From Chloroflexi bacterium TSY (lineage in GTDB: Bacteria > Chloroflexota > Anaerolineae > Caldilineales > Caldilineaceae), in the NCBI GenBank assembly GCA_019217005.1, contig JAHBNG010000012.1, positions 1-64,000 of the forward strand: a DNA stretch of 64,000 nt. The letters are read 5' to 3'. Both the position numbers and the translations under genes were made by a program. Below are positions 17,441 to 26,710 of this stretch, piece by piece. Positions within the stretch are counted from its first letter, which is position 1. Each line of letters opens with the position of its first letter. Under the pieces are notes generated by a model. That model was not told the origin of the DNA and ran no database searches. It saw only the letters and a program-made list of their open reading frames with translations.

Positions 17441-17818
17441 ATGAACGACGAACAATATCAGCGAGGTATCAAGCAATTTGCAAGAATGGTTGGTGAAGAT
17501 CAAATCGATGAGCTGCGTACTCGTTTTTCTGAACTGTCGCCTGATTTTGAGCGAGCTGTCATGGGGGTAGTCGGTGGCGAGATCTGGACTCGCCCCAATC
17601 TGGATCTACGGACACGGAGCCTCTGTAGCATTGGCATTTTGGCCGCTCAGGGAAGAGTGAGCGCTCTTGAACTGAATGTGCAGATGGCCCTCAGTAATGG
17701 TGCAACAAAGGAGGAGATTGTCGAAGTATTTTTCCAGGTGGCAGCTTATGCTGGCTTCGCTGCAGCTTGGGATGGTCTTCAAAAGGCGATGCAGGTGATT
17801 GACCGGCAGACTGTGTGA
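17441..17818 (+). CDS. Carboxymuconolactone decarboxylase family protein
   Basis: The start at 17441 follows an AAGGAA site; the frame opens at 17414. The 125-aa all-helical CMD/AhpD-like protein resembles PcaC: DFERAVMGVVGGEIWTRPNLDLRTRSL, then GATKEEIVEVFFQVAAYAGFAAAWDGL. PcaC-type enzymes decarboxylate gamma-carboxymuconolactone in protocatechuate breakdown. The family has many homologues of other function, and no other pca gene is near. The CxxC of AhpD-type peroxidases is not seen, so an antioxidant role is less likely. Confidence 0.85.
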   Translation: MNDEQYQRGIKQFARMVGEDQIDELRTRFSELSPDFERAVMGVVGGEIWTRPNLDLRTRSLCSIGILAAQGRVSALELNVQMALSNGATKEEIVEVFFQVAAYAGFAAAWDGLQKAMQVIDRQTV

Positions 17819-18171
17819 TGAATATACAAAACCTCACTTGTTTACCCTGGTTGTCTGAACTATAATAGTGATGACGAAAAAATGTTGACCCGTATACCTG
17901 TACCGCAGTCGTGATGAGAATGTGGATTGTTCCACAGCACTCGTAGAGAAAACAAAGCCATATTTTCATATCTAGCTCAGTTTCATTTACCTTAGGAATG
18001 AGCATTAAATAAGTTGAACATGTCATTCTCGAGTGAAACGAAGAATCTGTTCAAGTTATTTAATTTCGGTTCCTTAATACTGTGTAAATTAAGTTTTCAG
18101 ATGTTTTGTCTGACTGAGAAATGCAAGAAACTTAGTTGACGCTGTACTTAATCACCAAGGATACAATATTG
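17819..18171. other. Intergenic region containing a palindromic repeat
   Basis: About 350 bp with no convincing gene. Its only clear feature is the palindrome at 18005-18063. Confidence 0.6.
18005..18063. repeat. Palindromic repeat sharing its core with 15917-15978
   Basis: Arms TTAAATAAGTTGAACA and TGTTCAAGTTATTTAA pair with one mismatch. The core CATTCTCGaGTGAAaCGAAGAATCT matches that at 15935-15960 except at two positions, while the arms share nothing with that element. Confidence 0.7.
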
Positions 18172-19431
18172 ATGAATAGCATATGTGTCTGCCTGGATGA
18201 GGAGACAAAACCTATCCCAGGCCAGACATCCGCGTCGCTACCAGAGTTATCTACAGTGACGACACCAACACGAACAGCACCGGTAGTCGACGCATCTAAA
18301 AAGTGCAAAGAACATCCCCGTATATTCGAGCATAAATTGACCTACATTGTTTATCCCCCAACCGCTTCGCCGGATGGTTTTACTGCATTAGAATCTGAAT
18401 GGAATCGTCTATTAAAGAAATGTAGAGTTAACTCAATTTTTTCAACTTATGAATGGCAAACCACATGGTGGAATTATCTGGGTGATGGTGAGTTATGGTT
18501 ATTGGCTTTCCGCCATCCTAAAACAGATGAGCTATTAGGAATTGTCCCTCTCTATCGGTTCATCTATGGTGAATCTGGTGGGAAAGATGATGGAGGGCGC
18601 AGCGAAATTCCGCCAGAGCTGATGGGCAAAAGTCAGTTAACGCTTGTTGGTTGTGTCGAAGTGAGCGATTATCTCGATCTGATCGTCGCCCGCGGCTGGG
18701 AAGAGGACGTTTATTGCAGTTTACTCGACTGGTTACAAAGTGATCACGCACCACAATGGGACATTCTCGATCTTTGTAACCTGCCCGAAGAAAGCCAAAC
18801 CTACCAGCGATTGCCCACAATTTATAAACAAGCTGGTCTACAAGTAGAGATCCGGCAGGAAGACGTTGCACCACAGTTTGCTTTGCCTGCGACCTATGAG
18901 CATTACTTGCAAGAACAGGTAGACAAGAAACAAAGACACGAAATTCGGCGTAAACAACGAAGGGCAGAACGAGAGACCGAGGTTGGCTTTTATATTATTG
19001 GACTCGAACCGCATACAGAGCCGTACGACTTGGAATCGGAAATGAACGATTTTTTGAGACTCCAGCGTATCAGTCGTGCCGACAAAGCCGAGTTTATGAC
19101 ACCCGAAATGGAATATTTTTTCCGTGCCATTGCGCGTCGCATGTATGATGCTGGATATCTACGCCTCTGTTTTTTGACCCTAAATGGTGATAAGGCGGCG
19201 ACTCAGTTAACTTTTGCCTATAATGGCTCTTTCTTATTGTACAATTCGGGATACGATCCTGATGCGTATAAACAATTTAGTCCTGGCTGGGTTCTCCAGG
19301 CTTACTCGATCCAATATGCAATCGCAGATGGATATCGACTCTACGACTTTATGCAAGGCGATGAAGAATATAAATATCGTTTTGGCAGTCAAGAGTATAA
19401 GGTGATGCGAACAATCGTTCGGAAAGTGTGA
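18172..19431 (+). CDS. GNAT/FemAB-like acetyltransferase, CelD type
   Basis: A protein of about 419 aa. The start at 18172 follows AAGGAT 10 nt upstream; TTG 18136 is a weaker option. The N-terminal 60 residues are low-complexity Thr/Pro. The body has the bipartite GNAT organisation of the CelD/Acetyltransf_6 family: 'FSTYEWQTTWWNYLGDGELWLLAFR' and 'LLGIVPLYR' in the first half. The second half has 'KQRHEIRRKQRRAER', 'LCFLTLNGDKAATQLTFAYNGSFLLYNSGYDPDAYKQFSPGWVLQAYSIQYAIADGYRLYDFMQGDEEYK' in shortened blocks. Such proteins are implicated in polysaccharide or peptidoglycan modification; the substrate is unknown. The S4 gene starts 9 bp after its stop, so they are probably co-transcribed. Confidence 0.8.
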   Translation: MNSICVCLDEETKPIPGQTSASLPELSTVTTPTRTAPVVDASKKCKEHPRIFEHKLTYIVYPPTASPDGFTALESEWNRLLKKCRVNSIFSTYEWQTTWWNYLGDGELWLLAFRHPKTDELLGIVPLYRFIYGESGGKDDGGRSEIPPELMGKSQLTLVGCVEVSDYLDLIVARGWEEDVYCSLLDWLQSDHAPQWDILDLCNLPEESQTYQRLPTIYKQAGLQVEIRQEDVAPQFALPATYEHYLQEQVDKKQRHEIRRKQRRAERETEVGFYIIGLEPHTEPYDLESEMNDFLRLQRISRADKAEFMTPEMEYFFRAIARRMYDAGYLRLCFLTLNGDKAATQLTFAYNGSFLLYNSGYDPDAYKQFSPGWVLQAYSIQYAIADGYRLYDFMQGDEEYKYRFGSQEYKVMRTIVRKV

Positions 19432-19439
19432 GATGCGGT

Positions 19440-19652
19440 ATGGATGAAACAATCAAACTCGATCAGTTTCTCAAACTTGCTGGTCTAGTTGATACAGGGG
19501 GACAAGCCAAGCATTTGATTCGTACTGGTCTCATTATGGTCAATAACGAGATCGAAACTCGTCGTGGTCGCAAATTACGTGATGGAGATGTCGTATCCGT
19601 TGATGGAGAGGAGTTGGTCGTTGAAATTGATGGTGGCGAACCCGCAAGCTGA
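19440..19652 (+). CDS. S4-domain RNA-binding protein (YaaA/YbcJ-like)
   Basis: A 70-aa protein made almost entirely of one S4 fold: IKLDQFLKLAGLVDTGGQAK, LIRTGLIMVNNEIETRRGRK and LRDGDVVSVDGEEL. Small stand-alone S4 proteins bind structured RNA and are linked to ribosome assembly. The start at 19440 was chosen over GTG 19428, which overlaps the previous stop. It lies 9 bp downstream of the GNAT gene and is followed by a strong hairpin. Confidence 0.88.
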   Translation: MDETIKLDQFLKLAGLVDTGGQAKHLIRTGLIMVNNEIETRRGRKLRDGDVVSVDGEELVVEIDGGEPAS

Positions 19653-19677
19653 ATTGTAAACCCATGGCCCTTTACGA

Positions 19678-19708
19678 ACTCAGAGCAGATACGCAATCTG
19701 CTCTGAGT
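19678..19708. terminator. Hairpin between convergent genes
   Basis: A perfect 13-bp stem ACTCAGAGCAGAT / ATCTGCTCTGAGT with a 5-nt loop, between the S4 gene and the convergent DUF1385 gene. The T-run after it is weak, so it may be a bidirectional terminator or transcript-end stabiliser. Confidence 0.6.
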
Positions 19709-19751
19709 GAATCGTTCTCTCATGATAATCCACAATTGAGTCTGTCACAAT

Positions 19752-20729
19752 TCAAGAGGTGCTTGCCGCCGGTGATGGAAGCGAATCAATCGTATCCGTT
19801 GTCTCAGATGAGCTAAAGCCAGTTCTGATGATGCCATCCGCTGCCAGAACCGGATGAAGAGCTGTAATTGCACATTCCACCATGCCATCATCAGGTTCGC
19901 GGGTTGTCATTTTTTGGAGCAGTAACCCTGGTGCAATGACCGCTCGCATAAGCGGATTGCTTTGATGGGCTGTGCTAAAGCGCAAGATTTCATATGAAAT
20001 ACCGGCCACAACGGGGACCAACAGAAGACGCGTCACAAAGCGCAAAAGCATCGAGAGCCAAATTGGCTCCACTTGAGAGAAGGTCAATGGCGCAAAAAGG
20101 ATGATGCTTAGAACAAGCACGAAAAGCAGAAAACTTGTGCCGCAACGGGTATGCTGAACGCTATGTTGCTGCACCTGCGCCACGGTTAGCTCATCGCCTG
20201 CCTCGTAAGCATTGATTGTTTTATGTTCTGCACCATGATAGCCAAAAACACGGCGAATATCTGGAATCAGGCTAATGGCCCACAAATAAAGCAGAAAGAG
20301 GATCAGACGCAAGGCACCTTCAATAATAGCGTCTATAATGATGTTGTCATTGAAGAGACTCGCAGCATAGCGGCTGACCAATGTGGGTGTGAGAAAAAAG
20401 AGAACAATCGCAAAGCCCAAACTTGTGGCAATGGTTGTCCAAGCGACAGGCCCCGAAAACTCAACCTCTTCTTCGCCCTCTTCTCGCACCGCAATATCGG
20501 CACTCCACATCAGCGCCCGCATACCCAACCCCAAAGCGTCCCACAACATGCCGATCCCGCGGATAAACGGCCACTGTCCCCAATTGCTTGTGTAAATGCG
20601 TGCCGTCAGCGGTTCCTCATGAATCACGATCTCATTCTCTGGGTTGCGGACAGCAACGGCCATTGTCTTACGCCCTCGCATCATTACCCCTTCAATGACC
20701 GCCTGCCCACCGTAGTAATGTTTTTTCAC
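19752..20729 (-). CDS. DUF1385 (YqhQ-like) membrane protein
   Basis: The 325-aa protein begins [19 protein letters not shown], the family hallmark, and contains [20 protein letters not shown] followed by [12 protein letters not shown]. There are about four membrane helices (near residues 100-120, 140-160, 200-220 and 225-250). The function in bacteria is not settled. The family often neighbours prmC/prfA or rpmE, which are not visible here because an IS ends 42 bp upstream of the start. It may have been cut away from its original operon. Confidence 0.88.
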   Translation of the reverse strand: MKKHYYGGQAVIEGVMMRGRKTMAVAVRNPENEIVIHEEPLTARIYTSNWGQWPFIRGIGMLWDALGLGMRALMWSADIAVREEGEEEVEFSGPVAWTTIATSLGFAIVLFFLTPTLVSRYAASLFNDNIIIDAIIEGALRLILFLLYLWAISLIPDIRRVFGYHGAEHKTINAYEAGDELTVAQVQQHSVQHTRCGTSFLLFVLVLSIILFAPLTFSQVEPIWLSMLLRFVTRLLLVPVVAGISYEILRFSTAHQSNPLMRAVIAPGLLLQKMTTREPDDGMVECAITALHPVLAADGIIRTGFSSSETTDTIDSLPSPAASTS

Positions 20730-20771
20730 GATCCGCTACTCCGCCATGTAGGTTTCATATTTCATAGATAT

Positions 20772-22212
20772 CTTTACTTTCTGGTAAAGGCTTGAGTGAC
20801 AAAGGGCAAACCGAAAGGGGCGGAAAAAAGAATCCACCCTGAAAAAACGGGATAAAATGTAAAAATAGTGCTCGGCTAGTTTAAGCAGCGGCATTGAGGC
20901 GGCGATGAGCGAGAACGCCTTTAGGTAAATGGTGTGAAACCGAGGCCTTTTTCCGAAAGTCAGGGTCGAGTTGGTCGGGAGTTGGAAAAAGAGCACTCGA
21001 GAGAACGCGGCGCAGCCTGCCGGGAGTGGCTTGAGGCTCTCGATCCCAGTAGCCAGTCGGTATGGGAGGAAGAGAAGCGGCTAAATGGGAAAGAAGATTG
21101 CCAGCCAGCAGCCCCAATTCAGGTAAGCGGAAGCAAGCCTCATCGGCATGAACAAATTGACGATGTAAGCCAATCATCTGCTTGGAAGCCAAGGGGGGGG
21201 ATGTTCAACAGGCCAGCGCTCCAGATAGAAAAGATAAATGGTTTCAGCTTGTAAAGCCATGACGGTCGCCAGAACCAAAGGTGTGTGATAAGCAGGATCC
21301 TGAAAGATGTAAATCGAATAGGTGCGGTTGGCTGTATCCACCTTGGTTGTCCTGGGGACGAGATTGTGCCATGCTTGATAGCGAATCAGGCGACCACTAT
21401 AGACAAATTGACCAAACGAGTCTGGAGTTGTGGCCTCGAGTCGCTTTCCCCTATAGCATCGAGAGAGCGGACGCACAATATCACCATATTCGGGTGGTCT
21501 GCCTTTTTTTCCTTACGTTCGGGTAACTCATTGCGGCGCGCTGTGCAGTTAATCGCTTCCCGAAGGACAAATCGGTCGACGTCGCTTTCTAGCATTTCTC
21601 TGATTGTAAACCCGGCATCGACCACCGCCACTTCGTCTGACTCCAGTGATTTCTTCGTCTCTTTCAGCAGCTTTTTCCGAAACTCACTTTCCTTTGTGCC
21701 TACCTCGCATCTCATGATTGCCTTGAGCAGTGGCACTCGTTTCCCGCCTATCTCCCCCGAGCTTATCATCACTCCAAAGATGAGCGCGGGCAATGCCCGA
21801 CGAGCCGTTGAGTTATAGAGCCGGTTCACTTTCCCTTGCAGCTTCGGTCGCCAGAACCCTGTGATATCTATGCTTTTCACTCGGTATCCTTCTAACTTTT
21901 TTGCCTCCCATTCCCCTTTCCACTCCACTTCTTCTTGCCACGATGAGAGCAGGCTTGCAATATCCCATGATCCATATCGAAAGCTCCACCAGCTTCGCCG
22001 GAGCTCCTCATCTTCAAACCCGCTTTCACTCAATCCACTATGGATTGCTCCTCGACTTTTCAGAAACGACCCATTCATCATCGCCCACATCAGACGCATT
22101 ACATTTACGTTTGTTCCCACCGGCGTTACTTGCAATACATTCATCAGTACTGCTATAGTTATTTCTGGCGCGGTTAGCATTCCTTCCTCCTTTTTGGGTT
22201 CTCTACCTTTAG
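20772..22212 (-). mobile_element. IS4-superfamily insertion sequence, one end deleted (copy 2, inverted)
   Basis: Inverted counterpart of 8519-9955, with the terminal repeat CTTTACTTTCTGGTAAAG at 20772 and the same deleted end fused to the TPR gene at 22212. It is 4 bp longer than copy 1, entirely explained by two longer homopolymers (T7 near 21505 and G8 near 21195). Confidence 0.9.
20881..22180 (-). pseudogene. IS4-superfamily transposase, two frameshifts (copy 2)
   Basis: Starts at ATG 22180 as in copy 1. Frame is lost at the poly-T run near 21505 (7 instead of 5) and again at the poly-G run near 21195 (8 instead of 6). This leaves fragments ending around 21386, 21174 and 20881. All DDE residues are still encoded across the three frames. 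These could be true mutations, slippage sites or sequencing errors. Confidence 0.85.
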
Positions 22213-22237
22213 TCCGGATACCTTTCGCAACTATATC

Positions 22238-23188
22238 ATGTGGAGCGTCCAATATGCATTGTCCAGAGTCCAAGCAGCAGATGCTATCTTGAGCGAGGAT
22301 GATCGCGAGCAAGCGCTGCACGTATTGAGCTATGCCTTCAAAATTCCAGAGGCATGGCCCTATACACGCGACCTCTTGCTAACCATGGCACCGAAGATGG
22401 AGCAGGCAGGTTTTAGGGAGGAATGGATACCGTACCTAAAGCAAGGTATTGAGCAGAGTCGATTTTTGAACGACCCACCAACTGAGGCTGAATTAAACCA
22501 TCACTTGGGGTTGCTCCATCAATTTCTGGGTCATTATGATGAGGCACGCAAATTTCTGACGATAAGCTCTGTTCTCTTCAAAGAATTGAATCATTTACGC
22601 AATCAAGCCAAAGTAATCAATCGGTTGGCGTATATCGCTCGCATTGAGGGATGCTATGAAGAGGCCAATAGCTTGGTAAGAACTGCATTGACGTTGCTAG
22701 ATGAAGAAGATATTGGAAGAGGGTTTAGCTATTTTGTTCTGGGTTCAATTGCCCTTGATGAACGTGAATGGCAATTCGCCGAGAACTATTTTAGACAGTC
22801 TCTAGCGTTCTGGGAAAAGGAAGGTGACGAGCGAAAGATAGCTTGGGGGTTACGCAATCTCGGACCTTCGTTGCGCGCTCAGGAACGCTATGATGAAGCG
22901 ATCACCTGTTATCGGAGAGCGATCGAGTTACTGGAAAACATACAAGATCCGGTCGAGCAAGCAGCAACCCAGGTAAACCTTGGTGTAATTTACTCACTAC
23001 AAGGACAACCAGATGAAGCTCTCAGATTGTATGAGTTAGCAGAAATTATTTTTCGACAAACAAACGATGAGTTGCGCTTGGCAAGAACTCTTGTCAATAA
23101 AGGAATAGACTATCGTAATGTGCGGCAATGGAAGTATGCAGAATCAGCGTACTTGTCCAGTATCAGTAGATCCAAATTTCAGGTTTAG
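22238..23188 (+). pseudogene. TPR-repeat protein, 5' end cut by IS, 3' end cut by MITE A4 (copy 2)
   Basis: At least six tetratricopeptide repeats. The frame is open upstream of ATG 22238 (PDTFRNYI) to the IS border at 22212, so the native start is lost. At 23163 MITE A4 interrupts the gene. AGTAT is duplicated on both sides, and the continuation IEIWHKLGNIRSL is at 23379-23591. In this block the original gene order is preserved, so this is probably the parental arrangement. TPR arrays bind proteins or peptides; a STAND-type regulator is the likeliest full-length form (inference). Confidence 0.78.
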
Positions 23189-23378
23189 AGAGAGAATTTG
23201 GGCTAATTAGTTGACATAAATACGTATTTGCCAGTCAATACCTAGCATTTACGTAAAATTTAAGCGATTTCTAGATATGAAATTGGCTGTTTTTGGCAAC
23301 TGAGATCTGAAAAAATGGCCCCAAAATCCCTTCTCTCCCGACTGAAAATAGTCAAAAACGCCAAATTTGGATCTACTG
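23164..23378 (+). mobile_element. MITE-like element, subfamily A, copy A4
   Basis: 215 bp with both terminal repeats and a matching target duplication AGTAT (23159-23163 and 23379-23383). It is a true insertion in the TPR gene. Confidence 0.93.
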
Positions 23379-23591
23379 AGTATAGAAATCTGGCACAAAC
23401 TTGGCAATATTCGATCCTTGATAAATGCATTAGATGGATTAGGGTTGGTTTATCTTGGACAAGAGAGATTTCGCGAAGCAAGGAATACATTCCAGGAAGC
23501 ATTAAGCAGATTAGAGCAGCTCAAGAATCAACCCGGCCATGATCGACTTTCTCATCTTTTAACAAAACATCTCGGTGAAGTCAAAGAGTGA
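23379..23591 (+). pseudogene. Severed 3' end of TPR gene (copy 2)
   Basis: In-frame continuation of the TPR gene after MITE A4: IEIWHKLGNIRSLINALDGL, GLVYLGQERFREARNTFQEA, ending LGEVKE. The same sequence is at 4621-4833 without its 5' part. Confidence 0.8.
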
Positions 23592-23636
23592 TGGTCAAGT
23601 CGTCACCAATTCTTCGCTTATAAGGATAAGCATCAT

Positions 23637-23745
23637 AGTGTTAACTTCGGCGGGAATCACGATTCGGTGGATGGGTACTCAGTATTCGGTAGGTCAGTAG
23701 CCAGTAACCGAACACCGACCTACTGACCACCGTTAAGTTAACACT
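23637..23745. repeat. Palindromic repeat (copy 2)
   Basis: Same as 4879-4987: AGTGTTAACTT ... AAGTTAACACT with an internal inverted pair. Confidence 0.6.
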
Positions 23746-23810
23746 CACGGGATAAGCATAATAAGGCTTGAGAAAGCGAACATGTAAACTTGCATCTCTC
23801 AAAATAAAAC

Positions 23811-23838
23811 GGAGGAGCTAAATTGTATTAGCTCCCCC
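23811..23838 (-). terminator. Rho-independent terminator of small peptide gene (copy 2)
   Basis: Same GGAGGAGCTA / TAGCTCCCCC stem as at 5053-5080, 12 bp past the peptide stop codon on the minus strand. Confidence 0.75.
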
Positions 23839-23849
23839 GCTTAGGTCTA

Positions 23850-24044
23850 TCAACCACCTCCTAAGGTTTCTTCATGATCATCTGCCAGTGGTTCTGGCTC
23901 GGTTGCAGTACAAGAACTTTCATTCTCTAGATCGACATTGATCCGAACAAGTGGCTCTGGATTAATAGCGACTGCAACTGTAACCCATGCGATCAAAAGC
24001 CAGACAATCACACGCTTGAATAGTTCATAACTGTTAGAGTACAT
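23850..24044 (-). CDS. Small membrane or exported peptide, 64 aa (copy 2)
   Basis: Second copy of 5092-5286, with the same GGAGG site, hydrophobic helix and ETLGGG C-terminus. It is divergent from the STAND gene at 24291. No family recognised. Confidence 0.6.
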   Translation of the reverse strand: MYSNSYELFKRVIVWLLIAWVTVAVAINPEPLVRINVDLENESSCTATEPEPLADDHEETLGGG

Positions 24045-24169
24045 GTTCAGTTTGCCTCCGTTCAATAGGAGGCTCACCGAAGCAGAGATCTCTCCGCCAA
24101 AGCGGCACACGTGCGGCTCACAGCGAGCCAAAGTTTAGACGTTGTTCGTGACCTTTTCTGCGCAGTTCG

Positions 24170-24192
24170 TTGTCACATTTATATTGTGACAA
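24170..24192. promoter_or_regulatory. Operator-like palindrome (copy 2)
   Basis: Second copy of TTGTCACA-7 bp-TGTGACAA in the divergent intergenic region. Confidence 0.55.
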
Positions 24193-24290
24193 AAGAGTGG
24201 CCCGTTTGGGTGGATAGTTTGGTGCATCTCATGCGCCAAAGTGGTTCAGATGTTGCGTTACTGTGAAGTAAGTGTGAAGGTTGTATATAG

Positions 24291-26111
24291 ATGTCAAGTT
24301 CTCCTAAGTATTATCCTGAGTTTGCTGAACTCTTGGATGGCTATCTTGCAACTGAAGAGCGTTCAGGAAATTGGTTGGCTGGACGTTTGAAAGTAAGTCG
24401 AAGCACCGTGAATCGTTGGCGTTCCGGTGAGACAAGACCAGACTCACCGGAGATCATTATTCGTATTGCCGAAATATTAGGTGTACATAAACAAAGTGAC
24501 CAGCAACGCTTACTGGCTGCGGCCGGTTATGGCTATCAGATGTTTAAGGAACCTGAAGCGTGCTTCACATTTATATCGGTTGCACCGCCTGCGCCTCCAC
24601 CGCATTTTACGGGACGTCGCCGAATTCTGGATGCATTAACCGTCGCCATCAATTTTGGTGAGAATATTGCGATTCAAGGCATGGCTGGTATTGGCAAGAC
24701 AGCCACGGCTCAACAACTGGCAGAGGAAACAAAGGATATTTTCAGCTGTGGAATTTTTTGGGGTTCGCTTACGGATCACGACGGTAATCCACTTCCTATC
24801 TTACGCGCATGGGAACGTGCATGTACGCAAGACTTAATGGATGTGAATGATCCTGTTGTGTTGGCTGACCGGGTATGTGAACTGCTAGTCAAGCGGCAAG
24901 AAATTGAGGGTTTGCTACTCGTGATTGTGGATGATGTACGTGAAGAATGGGTGGATGCAGCTCGAATACTGAAACGTGTCCGCCCTACAGACGGCCCAAT
25001 GGTGATCACAACTCGCGATGAAAGGCTAGCGATGGCACTGGATATGCAGATTCATCGTCTTGACCCACTCCCATTAGAGGATGCACTAGACATGCTGTCA
25101 ACTTCAGGAACGGCAGAGTTGGTGAAACATGAGACAGAATCTGCCAAAGAGTTGCTCGATGTTATTGGTCGTTTGCCTTTGGCTATCAAGCTGGCTGGGG
25201 CACGTTTGGCAATGTTGGCTCGAAAACCCGGCTTTCAAATCAGTACGCTCACAGAACAAGTACGTTCACGAGCCCATGATGCGTTGGATATGCCAGGCGA
25301 TCCGGGTTTGGTAGCAACCTTCAGTATTACCTACGATACCCTCACTGCTGATCAACAGCGCCTCTTTCGCTGGTTGAGCGTTTTTGCCACTGGCCCTCTG
25401 AAAGTGCCTCAGATAGCTGGTATATTGGGCATGGACGAAATTCAAACTGAGATGGCACTCGATACATTAGTTCTATTGTCTGTTCTGAATTGGGGAGAAA
25501 CAGCGGGCGTTTATGTTATGCATCCTCTGCTTCGTCAGTATGTAGCTATTCACTTAGAGGAAATGGGAGAGGTCCAAGAAGCCGAGAAGCAACATCTTGC
25601 ATACTTCCTAGCTTTTGCCAAGGCGAATCAATCACAGGAGCCCGATGCTTGGGACAGATTGGAAACGGAGCTTCCTAATTTGGTATTGGCTATAAAACGA
25701 GCGGCGTCTATGCAAGATAGTAAAGCTTTGCTCGCATTTGAAGAAACACTGTTACACAATAGTCTGTTTTTTGAATGTCCGTGGTTTTTACCAAGAAGCT
25801 GTTAGTTTATTTTCAAAATCATATGAAACCCAAAAAACAATGGGCAAGAATCCACTCCTTGCCCGAACCTTAAACAAACTTGCATGGTTCAATTACTGCC
25901 TTGGACAACTCGAAGATGCTCAGCAACAAGCGAACGAAGCGCTCGCAATCGCCAACGAATTCTCCGATTTGGAGCAGCAGGCAGATAGCTTGCGCTATCA
26001 AGGTGTAATCCTCACTGTACAGGGCAATCCTAAACCAGCACTAAATTTCTTTGAAAAAGAACTGGCGATTCGCGAGAATTTGGGAGATCTTTCACAGTTG
26101 GCTGATAGTCT
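24291..26111 (+). pseudogene. STAND regulator, XRE HTH/NB-ARC/TPR, frameshifted (copy 2)
   Basis: Same protein as 5533-7352, with P-loop GMAGIGKT at residues 130-137. One extra T in the run near 25770 (6 instead of 5) shifts the frame after NSLFF, giving a 504-aa product ending at 25805. The TPR part resumes in another frame and runs to the MITE pair at 26112. The real continuation lies at 26547-26710. With one T removed the copy would read as far as the MITE. The difference is homopolymeric, so sequencing error is possible. Confidence 0.82.
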
Positions 26112-26326
26112 CAGTAGATCCAAATTTGGCGTTTTTGACTATTTTCAGTCGGGAGAGAAGGGATTTTGGGGCCATTTTTTCAGATCTCAGTTGCCAAAAA
26201 CAGCCAATTTCATATCTAGAAATCGCTTAAATTTTACGTAAATGCTAGGTATTGACTGGCAAATACGTATTTATGTCAACTAATTAGCCCAAATTCTCTC
26301 TCTAAACCTGAAATTTGGATCTACTG
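26112..26326 (-). mobile_element. MITE-like element, subfamily A, copy A5
   Basis: 215 bp. The left flank is AGTCT; the right flank is ATACT, which also forms the 5-bp spacer to MITE B1. It is inverted relative to A4. Confidence 0.92.
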
Positions 26327-26331
26327 ATACT

Positions 26332-26546
26332 CAGTAGATCCAAATTTGGCGTTTTTGGCTATTTTCAGTCGAGATTGCAGGGATTTTGGAGTCATTTATT
26401 CAGATTTCGGTTACAGAAAACAACCTATTTCATATCTGAAAATCGCCCAAATCTAACGCAAAAACTAGATATCGACCGGCAAATTTGTATTTATGTCAAC
26501 TGTTTAGCCAGAATTCTCTCTCTAAACCTGAAATTTGGATCTACTG
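26332..26546 (-). mobile_element. MITE-like element, subfamily B, copy B1
   Basis: 215 bp with the same 16-bp ends but a clearly diverged interior. Its left flank is ATACT and its right flank is AGTCT (26547-26551). AGTCT thus brackets the whole A5-ATACT-B1 pair, as if it had inserted as one unit of 435 bp. Confidence 0.92.
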
Positions 26547-26710
26547 AGTCTTGAAAATTTAGCCGTGTTGGAGACCGATGTAGGAAATTATAGCGTAGCT
26601 TATGACTATCTAGATAGGAAATTAGAAATTCACCAAGAAATCGATGAATCCCTAGGTATTCTTTCGTGTTTCAAACATAGAGGTAATATTTTATTTTATT
26701 TAGGTAACTA
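26547..26710 (+). pseudogene. STAND regulator C-terminal TPR remnant, cut by IS630-type element
   Basis: Joined to the codons before the first AGTCT, the frame continues LENLAVLETDVGNYSVAYDY, LDRKLEIHQEIDESLGILSC and HRGNILFYLGN, a TPR pair. It then meets the IS at 26711. The sequence right of the IS does not continue this frame, so the end of the gene was probably deleted. Confidence 0.8.

Noticed and set aside
26112..26546. MITE-internal ORFs as small genes
   Set aside because: Open frames of 60-90 codons recur in every copy only because the element is repeated. They lack start signals and end within the 16-bp ends or host genes.
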